Counted from the stretch's first letter, positions 25,792 through 34,948 are shown. The stretch is DNA of 64,000 bases from Fretibacter sp964410285 (GCA_964410285.1 CAYPFR010000002.1:221909-285908), one strand, 5' to 3'. The notes: generated by a model from the sequence alone, not told the origin. Program-made: numbers and translations.

Positions 25792-26766
25792 CTACACCAG
25801 ACCTTTGTCTCTCGCGTCTAGCCGCGCAACGTAATGCGCCACGCCGTAAATATGCACATACCAGATCAGCATCATGGCAGCATAGATGATGGTAAAAATC
25901 ACTAATGGGATATAGGTCTTTGGCTGACTTATCGCCTCACCCATTTGAACGAATACCGCGTCTATATCATCCGGACTCTCGGTCATCACCGTTAGGAAAT
26001 CAATATTCCCGAAAGAAATATACATGCCAATCCCCATAATAAGATATGAAGCAAAATAGCCGATAAAAAACACAATGAAATAGGTGCCAAACACGGGCCA
26101 AGCGCGGCCCTTGACCGCCCCCCATCCTTCAAACAGGCGAATGCGGTTATCACGCACGGACATGGCGGCGGCAGGGGCCAGGCCCATAGCGCTGCGGATC
26201 AGTAAAACCAAGAAGGCAATGAACGACACAAAAACGCCGATCAACACACCGGCCCCGGACCCAAAAGCTTTGCCGAAAAAGCCAAGGACAGCTACCAAAA
26301 CGAATATGCCTAGACTGTAGATCACGACCATAACGATCCAAACAACAATTTTTGCGAGGAGAACGCGAAGCTCATCAATGCCAAACCGTAACGGCATAGC
26401 GCCTTTATCGACACCTCTAAACCCGTTCTTGTGCAGAGCCGTTTCCATAGACGTCAGGACAAGACCTGAAAGTACCATAACAACAACCGCGCTAGGAAAC
26501 AGGTTTCCCATTAACTCAAAAAGCGCGAGTGCCTCTTCGGGGTCGGCCTGTTCACCAGAATTTTGTAATTGAAGGGATGCTTTTATGAACTCGCCATAAG
26601 CAGACATAAAACTCCGGCCAAATATCGCATAAACACACAAAAGTAGTGCCGTTCCCCATGCGATAACACGAAATAGAAAGTTTGGTCCCCCAGGCAAAGT
26701 CCATGGCACCGCAATCGCCTCGCCTATATCAAACGCCGCTTTCGGCGCCCCATTTGATTCTGACAT
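25792..26766 (-). CDS. polytopic membrane protein of unknown function
   Basis: A 324-residue integral membrane protein with about six predicted hydrophobic helices: one near residues 30-50, one near 90-110, a long pair near 140-190, one near 225-250, and one near 290-315. The extramembrane parts carry no recognisable catalytic or binding motif. It is preceded by an AT-rich gap of about 100 bases shared with trmFO (divergent), and its neighbour downstream is the TonB-domain protein. I do not recognise a named family. Confidence 0.7.
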   Translation of the reverse strand: MSESNGAPKAAFDIGEAIAVPWTLPGGPNFLFRVIAWGTALLLCVYAIFGRSFMSAYGEFIKASLQLQNSGEQADPEEALALFELMGNLFPSAVVVMVLSGLVLTSMETALHKNGFRGVDKGAMPLRFGIDELRVLLAKIVVWIVMVVIYSLGIFVLVAVLGFFGKAFGSGAGVLIGVFVSFIAFLVLLIRSAMGLAPAAAMSVRDNRIRLFEGWGAVKGRAWPVFGTYFIVFFIGYFASYLIMGIGMYISFGNIDFLTVMTESPDDIDAVFVQMGEAISQPKTYIPLVIFTIIYAAMMLIWYVHIYGVAHYVARLDARDKGLV

Positions 26767-26868
26767 TTTTTATCCCCCGATACAGGCAGAAAACTACCTT
26801 AGGATGAATTTGTCAATTGATTTAATCACGGGCTTTACAACGGGAAAGATCACGCTAGTAGAGCGGTC

Positions 26869-28272
26869 ATGCGTGCAAATATGAAACCAGATATAAAACC
26901 AGTCCATATTATCGGTGCGGGTATGGCCGGATCAGAAGCGGCCTGGCAATGCGCGCAGCGCGGCGTTGCCGTTATCCTTCATGAAATGCGTCCTTCCCGC
27001 ATGACAGAGGCGCACCAGACGGGCGGCTTTGCCGAACTTGTCTGCTCCAATTCTTTTCGCTCTGATGACAAATTTGGAAATGCAGTCGGGGTTCTGCATG
27101 AGGAGATGCGAAAGTCTGATAGCCTAATTATGGGCATGGCGGAATTGCAAAAACTTCCTGCTGGCGGCGCGCTGGCGGTTGACAGAGACGGCTTTTCTGA
27201 AGCTGTCACGCTGATGCTTAAGCAGCATCCGTTGATCACGATTGAATATGGCGAGGTCAAAGGCCTGCCGCCCACAAGCTGGGGCAATACGATTATTGCA
27301 ACCGGTCCCCTCACCGCCCCCCCCCTTGCGCACTCAATCCAAAAATTGACCGGCGAGGATAGCCTTGCCTTTTTCGACGCGATAGCGCCGATCGTCTATA
27401 AGGACAGTATCGATTTTGGCAAAGCGTGGATGCAATCCCGCTATGATAAAAAAGGTCCAGGGGGAGACGGCGCGGATTATATCAACTGCCCGCTGAACAA
27501 GGAGCAATATCACGCTTTCATCGAGGCCTTAGTCAATTCAGAACAAACAGAGTTTAAGGACTTTGAGAAGGATACACCCTATTTTGAGAGTTGCCTTCCC
27601 ATTGAAGTTATGGCCGCACGCGGGGCGGAAACTTTGCGCTGGGGACCGATGAAACCTGTCGGCCTTACCAATCCCCATGACCCCACCGTTAAATCCCATG
27701 CCATTGTGCAATTACGACAAGATAATGCCCTTGGAACGCTCTATAATATGGTGGGTTTTCAAACCAAGATGAAATATGGCGCGCAGGCGCAAATTCTTAA
27801 AACCATACCAGGACTCGAGAATGCGGTCTTTGCGCGGCTTGGCGGGATTCACCGCAACACCTTCATTAATTCACCCAAGCTTTTGAATGCGCAATTACAG
27901 CTAACGGCGCGGCCTGACCTACGTTTTGCCGGGCAGATTATGGGCGTTGAGGGCTATGTCGAATCGGCGGCGCTCGGCCTTATCACAGGGCGCATGGCGG
28001 CGGCGCAGGCGCAGGGAAAAACGATCCACGCCCCGCCCAAAACGACCGCACTCGGGGCATTGGTAGAGCATGTCACGGGCGGATATATGGACGGGCCAAA
28101 AGCCAAGTTTCAGCCTATGAACGTGAACTTTGGCCTATTCCCGCCGATCGAAAATCTGGTCTATGAAAAAGTCGACGGAAAGCGCCTGCGCGGTAAGGAC
28201 AAAACCCGTTATCGCAAACGCCTGCTGGCAAAGCGCGCACTCAAAGACATAGAGGGCTGGGCGGCAGCTTAG
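26869..28272 (+). CDS. trmFO: methylenetetrahydrofolate-tRNA (uracil-54) methyltransferase
   Basis: FAD-dependent enzyme that makes ribothymidine-54 in tRNA using methylenetetrahydrofolate as methyl source. The 467-residue protein has the FAD fingerprint IGAGMAGSEAA near the N-terminus and the family segments GGFAELVCSNSFRSDD and YFESCLPIEVMA, which carry the two conserved catalytic Cys. GIHRNTFINSP and GQIMGVEGYVESAA lie further on. The ATG at 26869 is followed by another at 26881, so the start is uncertain by four codons. Its stop overlaps the stop of the convergent DUF4153 gene. Confidence 0.96.
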   Translation: MRANMKPDIKPVHIIGAGMAGSEAAWQCAQRGVAVILHEMRPSRMTEAHQTGGFAELVCSNSFRSDDKFGNAVGVLHEEMRKSDSLIMGMAELQKLPAGGALAVDRDGFSEAVTLMLKQHPLITIEYGEVKGLPPTSWGNTIIATGPLTAPPLAHSIQKLTGEDSLAFFDAIAPIVYKDSIDFGKAWMQSRYDKKGPGGDGADYINCPLNKEQYHAFIEALVNSEQTEFKDFEKDTPYFESCLPIEVMAARGAETLRWGPMKPVGLTNPHDPTVKSHAIVQLRQDNALGTLYNMVGFQTKMKYGAQAQILKTIPGLENAVFARLGGIHRNTFINSPKLLNAQLQLTARPDLRFAGQIMGVEGYVESAALGLITGRMAAAQAQGKTIHAPPKTTALGALVEHVTGGYMDGPKAKFQPMNVNFGLFPPIENLVYEKVDGKRLRGKDKTRYRKRLLAKRALKDIEGWAAA

Positions 28273-30041
28273 TCTATGCCGCGCGTCAGGGTGTAAAAGC
28301 TTACGCTAAAACCTGCTTCGTCGCCGTCATGATTTGAAACTTGGATATTGGTAATGAATAAAGATATGCCCTGCGCCGGCGTATCTACAACCGCAATTGG
28401 GTCGAACGGTCCCTCTATATCGCGCGGGCCGAAATTTTGGGTTTTCACCCAAGCGTTAAAATCAAAATACGCTTCAAGCTCTCCTGTTACAAACCGAGCT
28501 TTACCATCATGCGCAGTTACCTTCAGCGTACCATTACTAAATAGAATCTGTTCTGCGCTATCAGCAAAACTTGAACGGTAAAGACTATGAACACCGAATA
28601 TTTTTTCAAAGCCCTCAACCGGAATTGCAGCGTTCGTATCGTTATAATAAGTCGAATTCATCATTCCCTTTCTGTTAGGAATTTTGACAGCAATTAGGCC
28701 CAGTCGGGCGAGAATGTCTTTGGACGTTGCTGTATCCGCGTCAAAAGCCGCGCCGCTACCGTCAAGGGTTTTTGCGATCTTCGACTGCCCATCATTTTGC
28801 ATAAGATATTGAAACGCACCTTTGGCATGCCTTGCCGCCAGCATATTCGTTATCTGCGGAGCGGCGGGGATTTTTCCGCTAGACTCCATAATGCCGGCGG
28901 CAATGAGATTGCGTTCAAACCGCGCGCCCTGACTATGCTGGGCGATCCAGCTCACGCTAAATGCGGCCGCGACAAGAAGTCCCGCTGCTGCGCCGGGGAT
29001 AAAGCGAATATCGCGCTTTTCTTTCGGCCCGAAACCAAACCAAAGCGCAAGCCCGAGGGACCAGACAACAATAGCCGATAGCAGGATCCTTTCAGGCGTA
29101 AACCCATATTCACCCACCCGCACCCAAACAGCGGTCAGTAGCATGAGCGCAGCAGGTATGGAGAGCAACCACCAAAATCTTCGAAATACTCTCGCGAGCC
29201 ATTTATCTTTTGCAAATGGCGGGTCCAGCACAAGCCATGCGGTCGTGCCGACCAATAAAAAGGGGGTTGTTAATTGCGCGATTTCGCCTTTTGGTAATTC
29301 CCCGGCAATGACAATTTTGAAACTATATGCAAGCAAGATCAGTGCGTAAATCAACGTTAGCGGCGAAAGTAGCCATGTGCCCATGAAGGCAACGGCTTTG
29401 GAGACAAATCCGGGGTTTTCATAAAGCTCGCTGTAATCTTCGTCCACTGGCGGCAGGACGGCGAGCCAGTAAATGGGCGCGAGAAACCCAAACCCAATGG
29501 GTAAGATTATATCTTCGACTAGCTTATTCATATTGACGCCAAACAGACTTTTAAGCGCTGAGGAAATTGCAAACAGTCCAAGCATAAATATGAATGACCC
29601 CGCGGCGGCAAACCCCGCCCCCGTCCAAAGCTTATGCGTAAAATCCCAGACATGCAGATCATTACGCGGTCGCCGCCAGAGAATTGAGTTTCCAAGCAAA
29701 AGTACAGCCGCCCCAATCAGCATAAAGAGATTGAGTTTTAACGCCTTGGATACCCACGCCAGCCCGCAAATACCTAAAACGGCTAGGGCTTGCAGCACAA
29801 ATTTTCGCGGTGTCCCGCGCCCCTCACCCGCCAAGGTCATAGAAACAGTCACATAAGCCGCAAGCAGAAGGCCGAGCAAAAGCCGCCCTACCATTTCATA
29901 GGCATCATTATTTAGCTGATCTTTGAAGACAATAAACAGGCAGGTAAAAATAGCCATACAGAGTATCGTAACGGGAAACCGCGTCAGGACCGCGCCCAAG
30001 TCCGGAAACCGTGTGAACCAACGCTTTACATTTTCTGCCAT
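28269..30041 (-). CDS. DUF4153-type polytopic membrane protein
   Basis: About 590 residues from the ATG at 30041, which follows a good GGA-containing site (a GTG extension to 30083 would overlap the upstream gene). The first 400 residues contain about ten to twelve hydrophobic helices, followed by a soluble domain of about 180 residues. This layout fits DUF4153 proteins, whose function is unknown. It starts 16 bases after the squalene/phytoene-synthase-like gene, so the two are probably one transcript. Its stop overlaps the trmFO stop by three bases in the convergent orientation. Confidence 0.75.
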   Translation of the reverse strand: MAENVKRWFTRFPDLGAVLTRFPVTILCMAIFTCLFIVFKDQLNNDAYEMVGRLLLGLLLAAYVTVSMTLAGEGRGTPRKFVLQALAVLGICGLAWVSKALKLNLFMLIGAAVLLLGNSILWRRPRNDLHVWDFTHKLWTGAGFAAAGSFIFMLGLFAISSALKSLFGVNMNKLVEDIILPIGFGFLAPIYWLAVLPPVDEDYSELYENPGFVSKAVAFMGTWLLSPLTLIYALILLAYSFKIVIAGELPKGEIAQLTTPFLLVGTTAWLVLDPPFAKDKWLARVFRRFWWLLSIPAALMLLTAVWVRVGEYGFTPERILLSAIVVWSLGLALWFGFGPKEKRDIRFIPGAAAGLLVAAAFSVSWIAQHSQGARFERNLIAAGIMESSGKIPAAPQITNMLAARHAKGAFQYLMQNDGQSKIAKTLDGSGAAFDADTATSKDILARLGLIAVKIPNRKGMMNSTYYNDTNAAIPVEGFEKIFGVHSLYRSSFADSAEQILFSNGTLKVTAHDGKARFVTGELEAYFDFNAWVKTQNFGPRDIEGPFDPIAVVDTPAQGISLFITNIQVSNHDGDEAGFSVSFYTLTRGID

Positions 30042-30057
30042 AAGTCTTCCAATCCTT

Positions 30058-30822
30058 TTAAATACGTCCAGTGAGTACCGCACCCATCAACCGCAATTGT
30101 TTAAGGACCGGCGCATATTGCACAGACTTATTGGCCGCATCATGGCCGGAATATGATAATCTGGCCAAAAATTTGGGGACAAGCGCCGCATAGGCCACTG
30201 CGGGAAACGCTGCGGGCGGCAGCGCCTTCACCCCCGATCTCCCCTCTTCAAGGGCAAGCTTTGCGGCGCTGCACACGGCGTTAAACTCTATTTGGCTCAG
30301 CATACCGCTCGTGTAATAGCGCCAACTCCGCGCAATGCCCGTGAGGCCCCAAGCCTCTCCGGCCTTCATCACGGCCTCTCCTGCCTCTTCTACTGCCTCT
30401 CCGCCAAGAATATGTACGGCCATCTGCATCAATGTCCCCGAGGTCTGCCGGCAATAAAGCTGTGCTTCGCTAACATCCTTAAAAGGCTGCGGATCAAGAT
30501 CACGCGCCCGCCCATCAATGAGTTTATCCACCCAGAAACGCGGCATGTCGCTGCTGCGTAATAGTCCCGTGAGCGGCGTTGATACCTCATGGGCGCGGAC
30601 GGCCCCACCGGCATAGATTTCAGCAATGCAATCGCGCCACCATTGATAGCGAATTTCTCCCAGCATAGGCTCGCTTACCAATTCCGGAACTTTCGCAAGC
30701 TCTGCATGAAAAGCGTAAAGCGTTAGCAGTTTTTCTCGCCCTGCTTTGTCGGCAAAGAGCGCGCTGCGATAACGATCAGGGTCGACCGTTTTCAAATTAT
30801 CAATGAGCGTATCTGCGAGCAT
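30058..30822 (-). CDS. squalene/phytoene synthase-fold protein
   Basis: About 254 residues from the ATG at 30822, which is preceded by a perfect AAGGAG; an in-frame extension to 30867 has no such site. The all-helical terpenoid-synthase pattern is visible (LLTLYAFHAEL, RYQWWRDCIAEIYAG, YCRQTSGTLMQMAVHILG). However, the usual first Asp-rich motif (YAFCRxxDD type) is replaced by AFHAELAKVPE, so catalytic prenyl transfer is doubtful. It may be an NDUFAF6-like non-catalytic member. In relatives it is found near trmFO and secDF, as here. Confidence 0.75.
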   Translation of the reverse strand: MLADTLIDNLKTVDPDRYRSALFADKAGREKLLTLYAFHAELAKVPELVSEPMLGEIRYQWWRDCIAEIYAGGAVRAHEVSTPLTGLLRSSDMPRFWVDKLIDGRARDLDPQPFKDVSEAQLYCRQTSGTLMQMAVHILGGEAVEEAGEAVMKAGEAWGLTGIARSWRYYTSGMLSQIEFNAVCSAAKLALEEGRSGVKALPPAAFPAVAYAALVPKFLARLSYSGHDAANKSVQYAPVLKQLRLMGAVLTGRI

Positions 30823-30883
30823 GATACTCCTTTTGATTCTGAGCCGCGCGCTTTCCGCACATAGCATTCAGCTTGCAATGGCT

Positions 30884-30909
30884 TTATGGTTAACAAGACG
30901 TTACCATAA
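30884..30909. promoter_or_regulatory. inverted repeat upstream of the sodN cassette
   Basis: TTATGGT (30884-30890) and ACCATAA (30903-30909) form a perfect 7-bp inverted repeat with a 12-base centre; adding TTAAC and GTTA next to them lengthens the symmetry with one bulge. It lies 37-62 bases upstream of the small membrane-protein gene. The same stretch reads TTAA-N7-TTAC, one mismatch from a CtrA-type site. It is a good operator candidate; the regulator is unknown. Confidence 0.5.
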
Positions 30910-30945
30910 GGCGACTCAATTTATTATCTGAAAGAGAGGACTATC

Positions 30946-31155
30946 ATGAAAAAGAAATTTTTGTCACTCACCGCCATCTCTGCGGCATCCCTGGCGATTG
31001 CCCCAACGGCTTTCGCCCATGACGGCGATCACAGTATGAGCGTTTTCGCGGCTATCGGTCATTGGCTCAGCAGCCCTACCCACGCCTTATTTTCCGTTAT
31101 CGCCGGCGCCGCCGTGCTGGCGCTTGCTGTTAAACTCACTAAAAAACGCGCATAG
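30946..31155 (+). CDS. small secreted or membrane protein linked to nickel superoxide dismutase
   Basis: A 69-residue protein: an N-terminal signal peptide ending AFAHDGDHS (cleavage after about residue 24), a short hydrophilic linker, and a C-terminal hydrophobic helix (about residues 45-65) ending KLTKKRA. After cleavage the new N-terminus would begin HDGDH, a potential metal-binding stretch. It has a good GAGAGGA site and lies 11 bases before sodN, so it is likely in one transcript with sodN and sodX. It is too short for confident family assignment. A role in metal handling is speculative. Confidence 0.75.
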   Translation: MKKKFLSLTAISAASLAIAPTAFAHDGDHSMSVFAAIGHWLSSPTHALFSVIAGAAVLALAVKLTKKRA

Positions 31156-31166
31156 AGGACCAAAAT

Positions 31167-31646
31167 ATGTTTGATAAAATATTTGCAAATTTACCCACTG
31201 CCTCCGCTCACTGCGACATTCCTTGCGGGGTCTATGATGCCCGTACCGTTATGTATCACGCAGTCTCTACGCTGCGCCAGATCGATATTCTTTTGTCGCT
31301 AAAGGACAAAGGCTTATCCGATACTGGATTTGCTATGCAGGTCGCGCGCAACACAGCCGAAAAAGAAAAACAGGCCGAATTGGTCAAACATGAAGTCCGC
31401 GTTATCTGGGGCGATTTCATGAAAGGCGCTCATCTTGAAAAGCATCCCGGCGCGCATGAACTTGCTCACAAAATCATGATGGCAGGCTCTGCCTGTAAGC
31501 AAGATTTACACCGCGAGGACGGCGAAAAGCTTGTTGCACTCTGCAATGAGTTTTCAGAAATGTTCTGGGACATGAAGGGCATTAAGACGAAGACGGCCCC
31601 CTGCCCCTATGCGCCAAATGTGGATGTTGTCATTCCGGCGCTCTAG
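31167..31646 (+). CDS. sodN: nickel superoxide dismutase
   Basis: Cytoplasmic Ni-dependent superoxide dismutase, here 159 residues. After a 14-residue propeptide the sequence reads HCDIPCGVYD (His15, Cys16, Cys20). This is the nickel hook of the family, in which the new N-terminal amine, His1, Cys2 and Cys6 bind nickel. The remaining sequence fits the four-helix body of the enzyme. Maturation needs removal of the propeptide, which the downstream sodX protease should do. A GAGGA ribosome-binding site precedes the ATG. The cassette lies between the secF end and the squalene-synthase-like gene. Confidence 0.97.
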   Translation: MFDKIFANLPTASAHCDIPCGVYDARTVMYHAVSTLRQIDILLSLKDKGLSDTGFAMQVARNTAEKEKQAELVKHEVRVIWGDFMKGAHLEKHPGAHELAHKIMMAGSACKQDLHREDGEKLVALCNEFSEMFWDMKGIKTKTAPCPYAPNVDVVIPAL

Positions 31647-31660
31647 CGCGCCCATTGCGA

Positions 31661-31957
31661 ATGATCAAACTCATCAAAGTCAGCGGGGGCAGCATGGCTC
31701 CTGCGCTTATTGATGGGGATGTCATAATAACGATAAAGCCTCGCGTAATTTGCGCGGGGCTTATTTATGTCATTGATCACCCCGATCTAGGGCAGATCAT
31801 CAAACGCGTAGAGAGCCTTGATAGGCGCGGACGCGCGCAGCTTAGCGGAGACAGCCCTGCCTCCACGCCGGCAGCGCTATTGGGCACGGTGGAAACATCT
31901 CGCATCAAAAGGCGGGCGCTATTTGCTCTCCGGAAAGGCCGCTTGGTTAGGCTTTAA
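31661..31957 (+). CDS. sodX: nickel superoxide dismutase maturation protease
   Basis: S26-type peptidase of about 98 residues (ATG at 31661; an in-frame TTG at 31655 is less likely). It has the catalytic pair of that family: Ser11 in VSGGSMAPAL and Lys48 in QIIKRVESL. It has no transmembrane anchor, matching the cytoplasmic SodX enzymes that trim the SodN propeptide. It starts 14 bases after sodN and ends 19 bases from the convergent secF stop. Confidence 0.93.
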   Translation: MIKLIKVSGGSMAPALIDGDVIITIKPRVICAGLIYVIDHPDLGQIIKRVESLDRRGRAQLSGDSPASTPAALLGTVETSRIKRRALFALRKGRLVRL

Positions 31958-31976
31958 AAACCGCCCACCAGATGTG

Positions 31977-32954
31977 CTAAACGGCGGCCGCCTCTGCATT
32001 GCCGGTATTCGCGCCGCGTTTAAGCTTTAGCAACATCAGCATAGGGGATGCCACAAAGATTGACGAATAGGTCCCGACAAGAACGCCCCAAATCATCGCA
32101 AAGGAAAACCCTCTTAGGCCAGAGCCGCCAAGAACATAAAGCGCGATCAAAGCCAGAAGCGTGGTCAAGGATGTCATGATAGTCCGCGAAAGCGTATCAT
32201 TAACCGACAGGTTCAACACATCAGGCAGTAGCATTTTCTTATATTTACGCAAGTTTTCGCGAATACGGTCATACACGATCACCGTATCATTGAGCGAATA
32301 TCCTACGATTGTCAGGATCGCAGCGATAATAGAGAGATTAAACTCGATTTGGGTCAGGCTGAAGACGCCAATCGTGAGGATCACATCATGAAATAGCGCG
32401 GCAACCGCGCCGGCCCCGAACTGCCATTCAAAGCGAAACCAGATATAAAGCAGCACCATTGCCAGCGCGAGCACAACCGCCAGCGTCCCTTTTTGGCGTA
32501 GCTCGCCGGAGACCTTAGAGCCTACAACATCTTGGTTGCGGATATTAAACTCGCCAATCTCTTCCGTCAGGCCTGCGATAACAGCCGCCAAGGCTTCCTG
32601 CTGCGCGGTGGCCCCGCCCTCCTCGGTTTCCTCTTGGAGGGGAATACCCACCCGGACATAGTCATAAGTGACATTACTATCGGGCGGCGGCGCAATGTTT
32701 TGCACGGTACCGCCGCCGTAACCCAGCCGATCGAGCGTTGCGCGAATAACGTCCGGCTGCGGCTCCGCGCCTGTATCCAGTTCAATGACTGTACCGCCCG
32801 TAAAATCAATCCCGTAATTTAGACCCTTGGTCATAAAGAGAAATACCGAGGCGATGAGCGCGAGCGTTGAAAGTATCGCCGCGATAACCCGCATATTAAT
32901 GAACGGAATTTTTGTATCCTTCGGAAGAAGGCGAATGAGTGAAATATCTTTCAT
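31977..32954 (-). CDS. secF: preprotein translocase subunit SecF
   Basis: Membrane partner of SecD that uses the proton gradient to help complete protein export through SecYEG. The 325-residue protein has an N-terminal helix, a periplasmic domain with the FTGGTVIEL motif, then five more helices with the family segments YSLNDTVIVYDRIREN and GLRGFSFAMIWGVLVGTYSSIF. It starts 9 bases after secD and is the last gene of yajC-secD-secF. Confidence 0.98.
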   Translation of the reverse strand: MKDISLIRLLPKDTKIPFINMRVIAAILSTLALIASVFLFMTKGLNYGIDFTGGTVIELDTGAEPQPDVIRATLDRLGYGGGTVQNIAPPPDSNVTYDYVRVGIPLQEETEEGGATAQQEALAAVIAGLTEEIGEFNIRNQDVVGSKVSGELRQKGTLAVVLALAMVLLYIWFRFEWQFGAGAVAALFHDVILTIGVFSLTQIEFNLSIIAAILTIVGYSLNDTVIVYDRIRENLRKYKKMLLPDVLNLSVNDTLSRTIMTSLTTLLALIALYVLGGSGLRGFSFAMIWGVLVGTYSSIFVASPMLMLLKLKRGANTGNAEAAAV

Positions 32955-32963
32955 GGCGGCCTC

Positions 32964-34571
32964 CTAAATTGGCAAATCTTTGGGACGCGCGCGGCGCAGC
33001 CACGTGGCCGTCATTAATCTGGCGACAACCACCGCCGTAAAGACCGACATAACGATTCCGATCGCCAGGGTCACGGCGAAGCCCCTAATCGGGCCGGAGC
33101 CAACGAAGTAAAGCGTCACAGCCGCAATCAATGTGGTGATATTGGCATCCAAAATCGGCGCAAGAGATAGGCGGTAACCAGTTTCAATCGCATTGACAGG
33201 CGGGCGTCCGTTAGCGGATTCTTCCCGAATACGCTCAAAAATAAGCACATTCGCATCCACCGCCATACCGATGGTCAGGATAATCCCAGCAATCCCGGGA
33301 AGGGTTAGCGTCGCGCCCAGTAGTGAGAGCGCGGCCGCGATCAGCATAATATTAAACGTCAGCGCCAAATTAGCAATCGTTCCGAAGCGTATGCCATATG
33401 ACAGCCACATAAAGAAAGCGACCCCGATCAGGCCGATGATAGAGGCGGTTTTACCAGCATTAATTGAGTCATTACCAAGTTCGGCCGACACGGTGCGCTC
33501 TTCGGCAATAATCAGCTTGGCCGGTAGTGCCCCTGCATTGAGGAGCAAGGAAAGCTCTTTAGCGCTTTCCGGAGTAAAGCTACCCTCAATGTAGCCGGAG
33601 CCGCCCGTGATCGCGCCGTTAATGCGCGGGGCCGTAATAATTTCATTATCCAGAACCACGGCAAAGCGCTTGCCGACATTTTTGGAGGTCAAATCCCCGA
33701 AAATCTTGGCGCATTTTAAATTGAAAGTAAAATTCACAATCGGATAACCGCCCGTGGGGTGCAGGCCTTCTGAACTGCTCTTTAGACACTCACCCGTAAT
33801 TTTTGTACGCTTATCGACCAAGAGTCCGCCGCCTTGCTCTTGCGGGAAATACACCGCGCCCGGCGGGTATTTTCCTTCCACTGCAAGCTGCATCGCTTTT
33901 TCCGAATTACTCTCTGGGCGCACCATGCGGAAACTTAAGTTCGCTGTTTTATTGATACGGGTTTTAATATCGCCGATATTTTTAGCGCCCGGAATTTGAA
34001 GCAAAATGCGATCATCCCCCTCGCGCACCAAAGTCATCTCTGTTGTGCCTGTGGGGTCAATCCGGCGGCGCAAGACTTCGATGGATTGCTCAATCGTGCG
34101 CTTTTCAATCGCCTCGATATTTGCCGCCGTAATTTCGACGGTGAAATTTTTATCATTTGAGCTGACTTTGGTGGTCTTGTCATTTCCGAGGGCGGCCGCA
34201 TCGATTGGCACCGACATTTCTTCGATAATTTTGAGACCCGCTTCGATCTCTTCGGGTTTGCGGAAACGGCCAATCACTTCCCCGTTCTCGACACGTAGAT
34301 ACTCCGTCTGGATCCGCCCATTGGCACGAAATTCAGAGCGTATCGCTTCGAGTTCGTTTTCAAGCGCCTGCTCCACAACAGAGGACAAATCCACTTCGAG
34401 AAGCATATGCGCCCCGCCCTGCAAATCGAGGCCAAGATTAATTGTCCGCTGCATCGGCGCAGGGAGTTTGTCACGGGTTTCCTGCCCCACCATATTAGGA
34501 AAGGCGAGAAGAAGACCGAGCAAAACAGCGCCCAAAATATAAATAGTCTTCCATTTGGAAAAATACAGCAT
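32964..34571 (-). CDS. secD: preprotein translocase subunit SecD
   Basis: A 535-residue membrane protein: N-terminal helix, a large periplasmic P1 domain with LDLQGGAHMLLEVD and ATSL-like RRIDPTGTTE segments, then a six-helix core. The core carries GMAVDANVLIFERIREE (the conserved acidic charge in the channel) and GSGPIRGFAVTLAIGIVMS. It forms a complex with SecF and YajC. It starts 32 bases after yajC. Confidence 0.98.
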   Translation of the reverse strand: MLYFSKWKTIYILGAVLLGLLLAFPNMVGQETRDKLPAPMQRTINLGLDLQGGAHMLLEVDLSSVVEQALENELEAIRSEFRANGRIQTEYLRVENGEVIGRFRKPEEIEAGLKIIEEMSVPIDAAALGNDKTTKVSSNDKNFTVEITAANIEAIEKRTIEQSIEVLRRRIDPTGTTEMTLVREGDDRILLQIPGAKNIGDIKTRINKTANLSFRMVRPESNSEKAMQLAVEGKYPPGAVYFPQEQGGGLLVDKRTKITGECLKSSSEGLHPTGGYPIVNFTFNLKCAKIFGDLTSKNVGKRFAVVLDNEIITAPRINGAITGGSGYIEGSFTPESAKELSLLLNAGALPAKLIIAEERTVSAELGNDSINAGKTASIIGLIGVAFFMWLSYGIRFGTIANLALTFNIMLIAAALSLLGATLTLPGIAGIILTIGMAVDANVLIFERIREESANGRPPVNAIETGYRLSLAPILDANITTLIAAVTLYFVGSGPIRGFAVTLAIGIVMSVFTAVVVARLMTATWLRRARPKDLPI

Positions 34572-34603
34572 GAACTATCCTTGATTGGGCGGCGCGGCGC
34601 AGC

Positions 34604-34948
34604 CTATTTCTTTTTCTTTGCCTTTTCCGCGCGGTCATTTGCGGGCGCGGCGCGGTCACGCACATCAGCAATCATAGAGCGCATAACGCGAACCTTTTGG
34701 GCATTGCCAAGATCAATCGTCAGCTCTGTCTCCGTGACTTTGACAACTTTGCCGATCAAGCCGCCATTCGTGACTACAGTTTCCCCGCGGGTGATCGCTT
34801 CAAGCATAGCGCGGTGGGCTTTCATGCGCTGATTTTGCGGACGAATAAGAAGGAAATAGAATATAAAGCCAATCAGGATCAGCGGCAAAAGCTGCGCGGC
34901 GAGCGCGCTTCCGCCGCCCGGCGCGGCCTGCATAACAAGATGTAACAT
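34604..34948 (-). CDS. yajC: preprotein translocase subunit YajC
   Basis: A 114-residue single-pass membrane protein associated with SecDF. It has one helix (about residues 20-40) ending IRPQNQRMKAHRAML, then a conserved small cytoplasmic domain (GETVVTNGGLIGKVVKVTETELTI), and a basic tail. It is the first gene of the secD-secF transcript. Confidence 0.95.
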   Translation of the reverse strand: MLHLVMQAAPGGGSALAAQLLPLILIGFIFYFLLIRPQNQRMKAHRAMLEAITRGETVVTNGGLIGKVVKVTETELTIDLGNAQKVRVMRSMIADVRDRAAPANDRAEKAKKKK

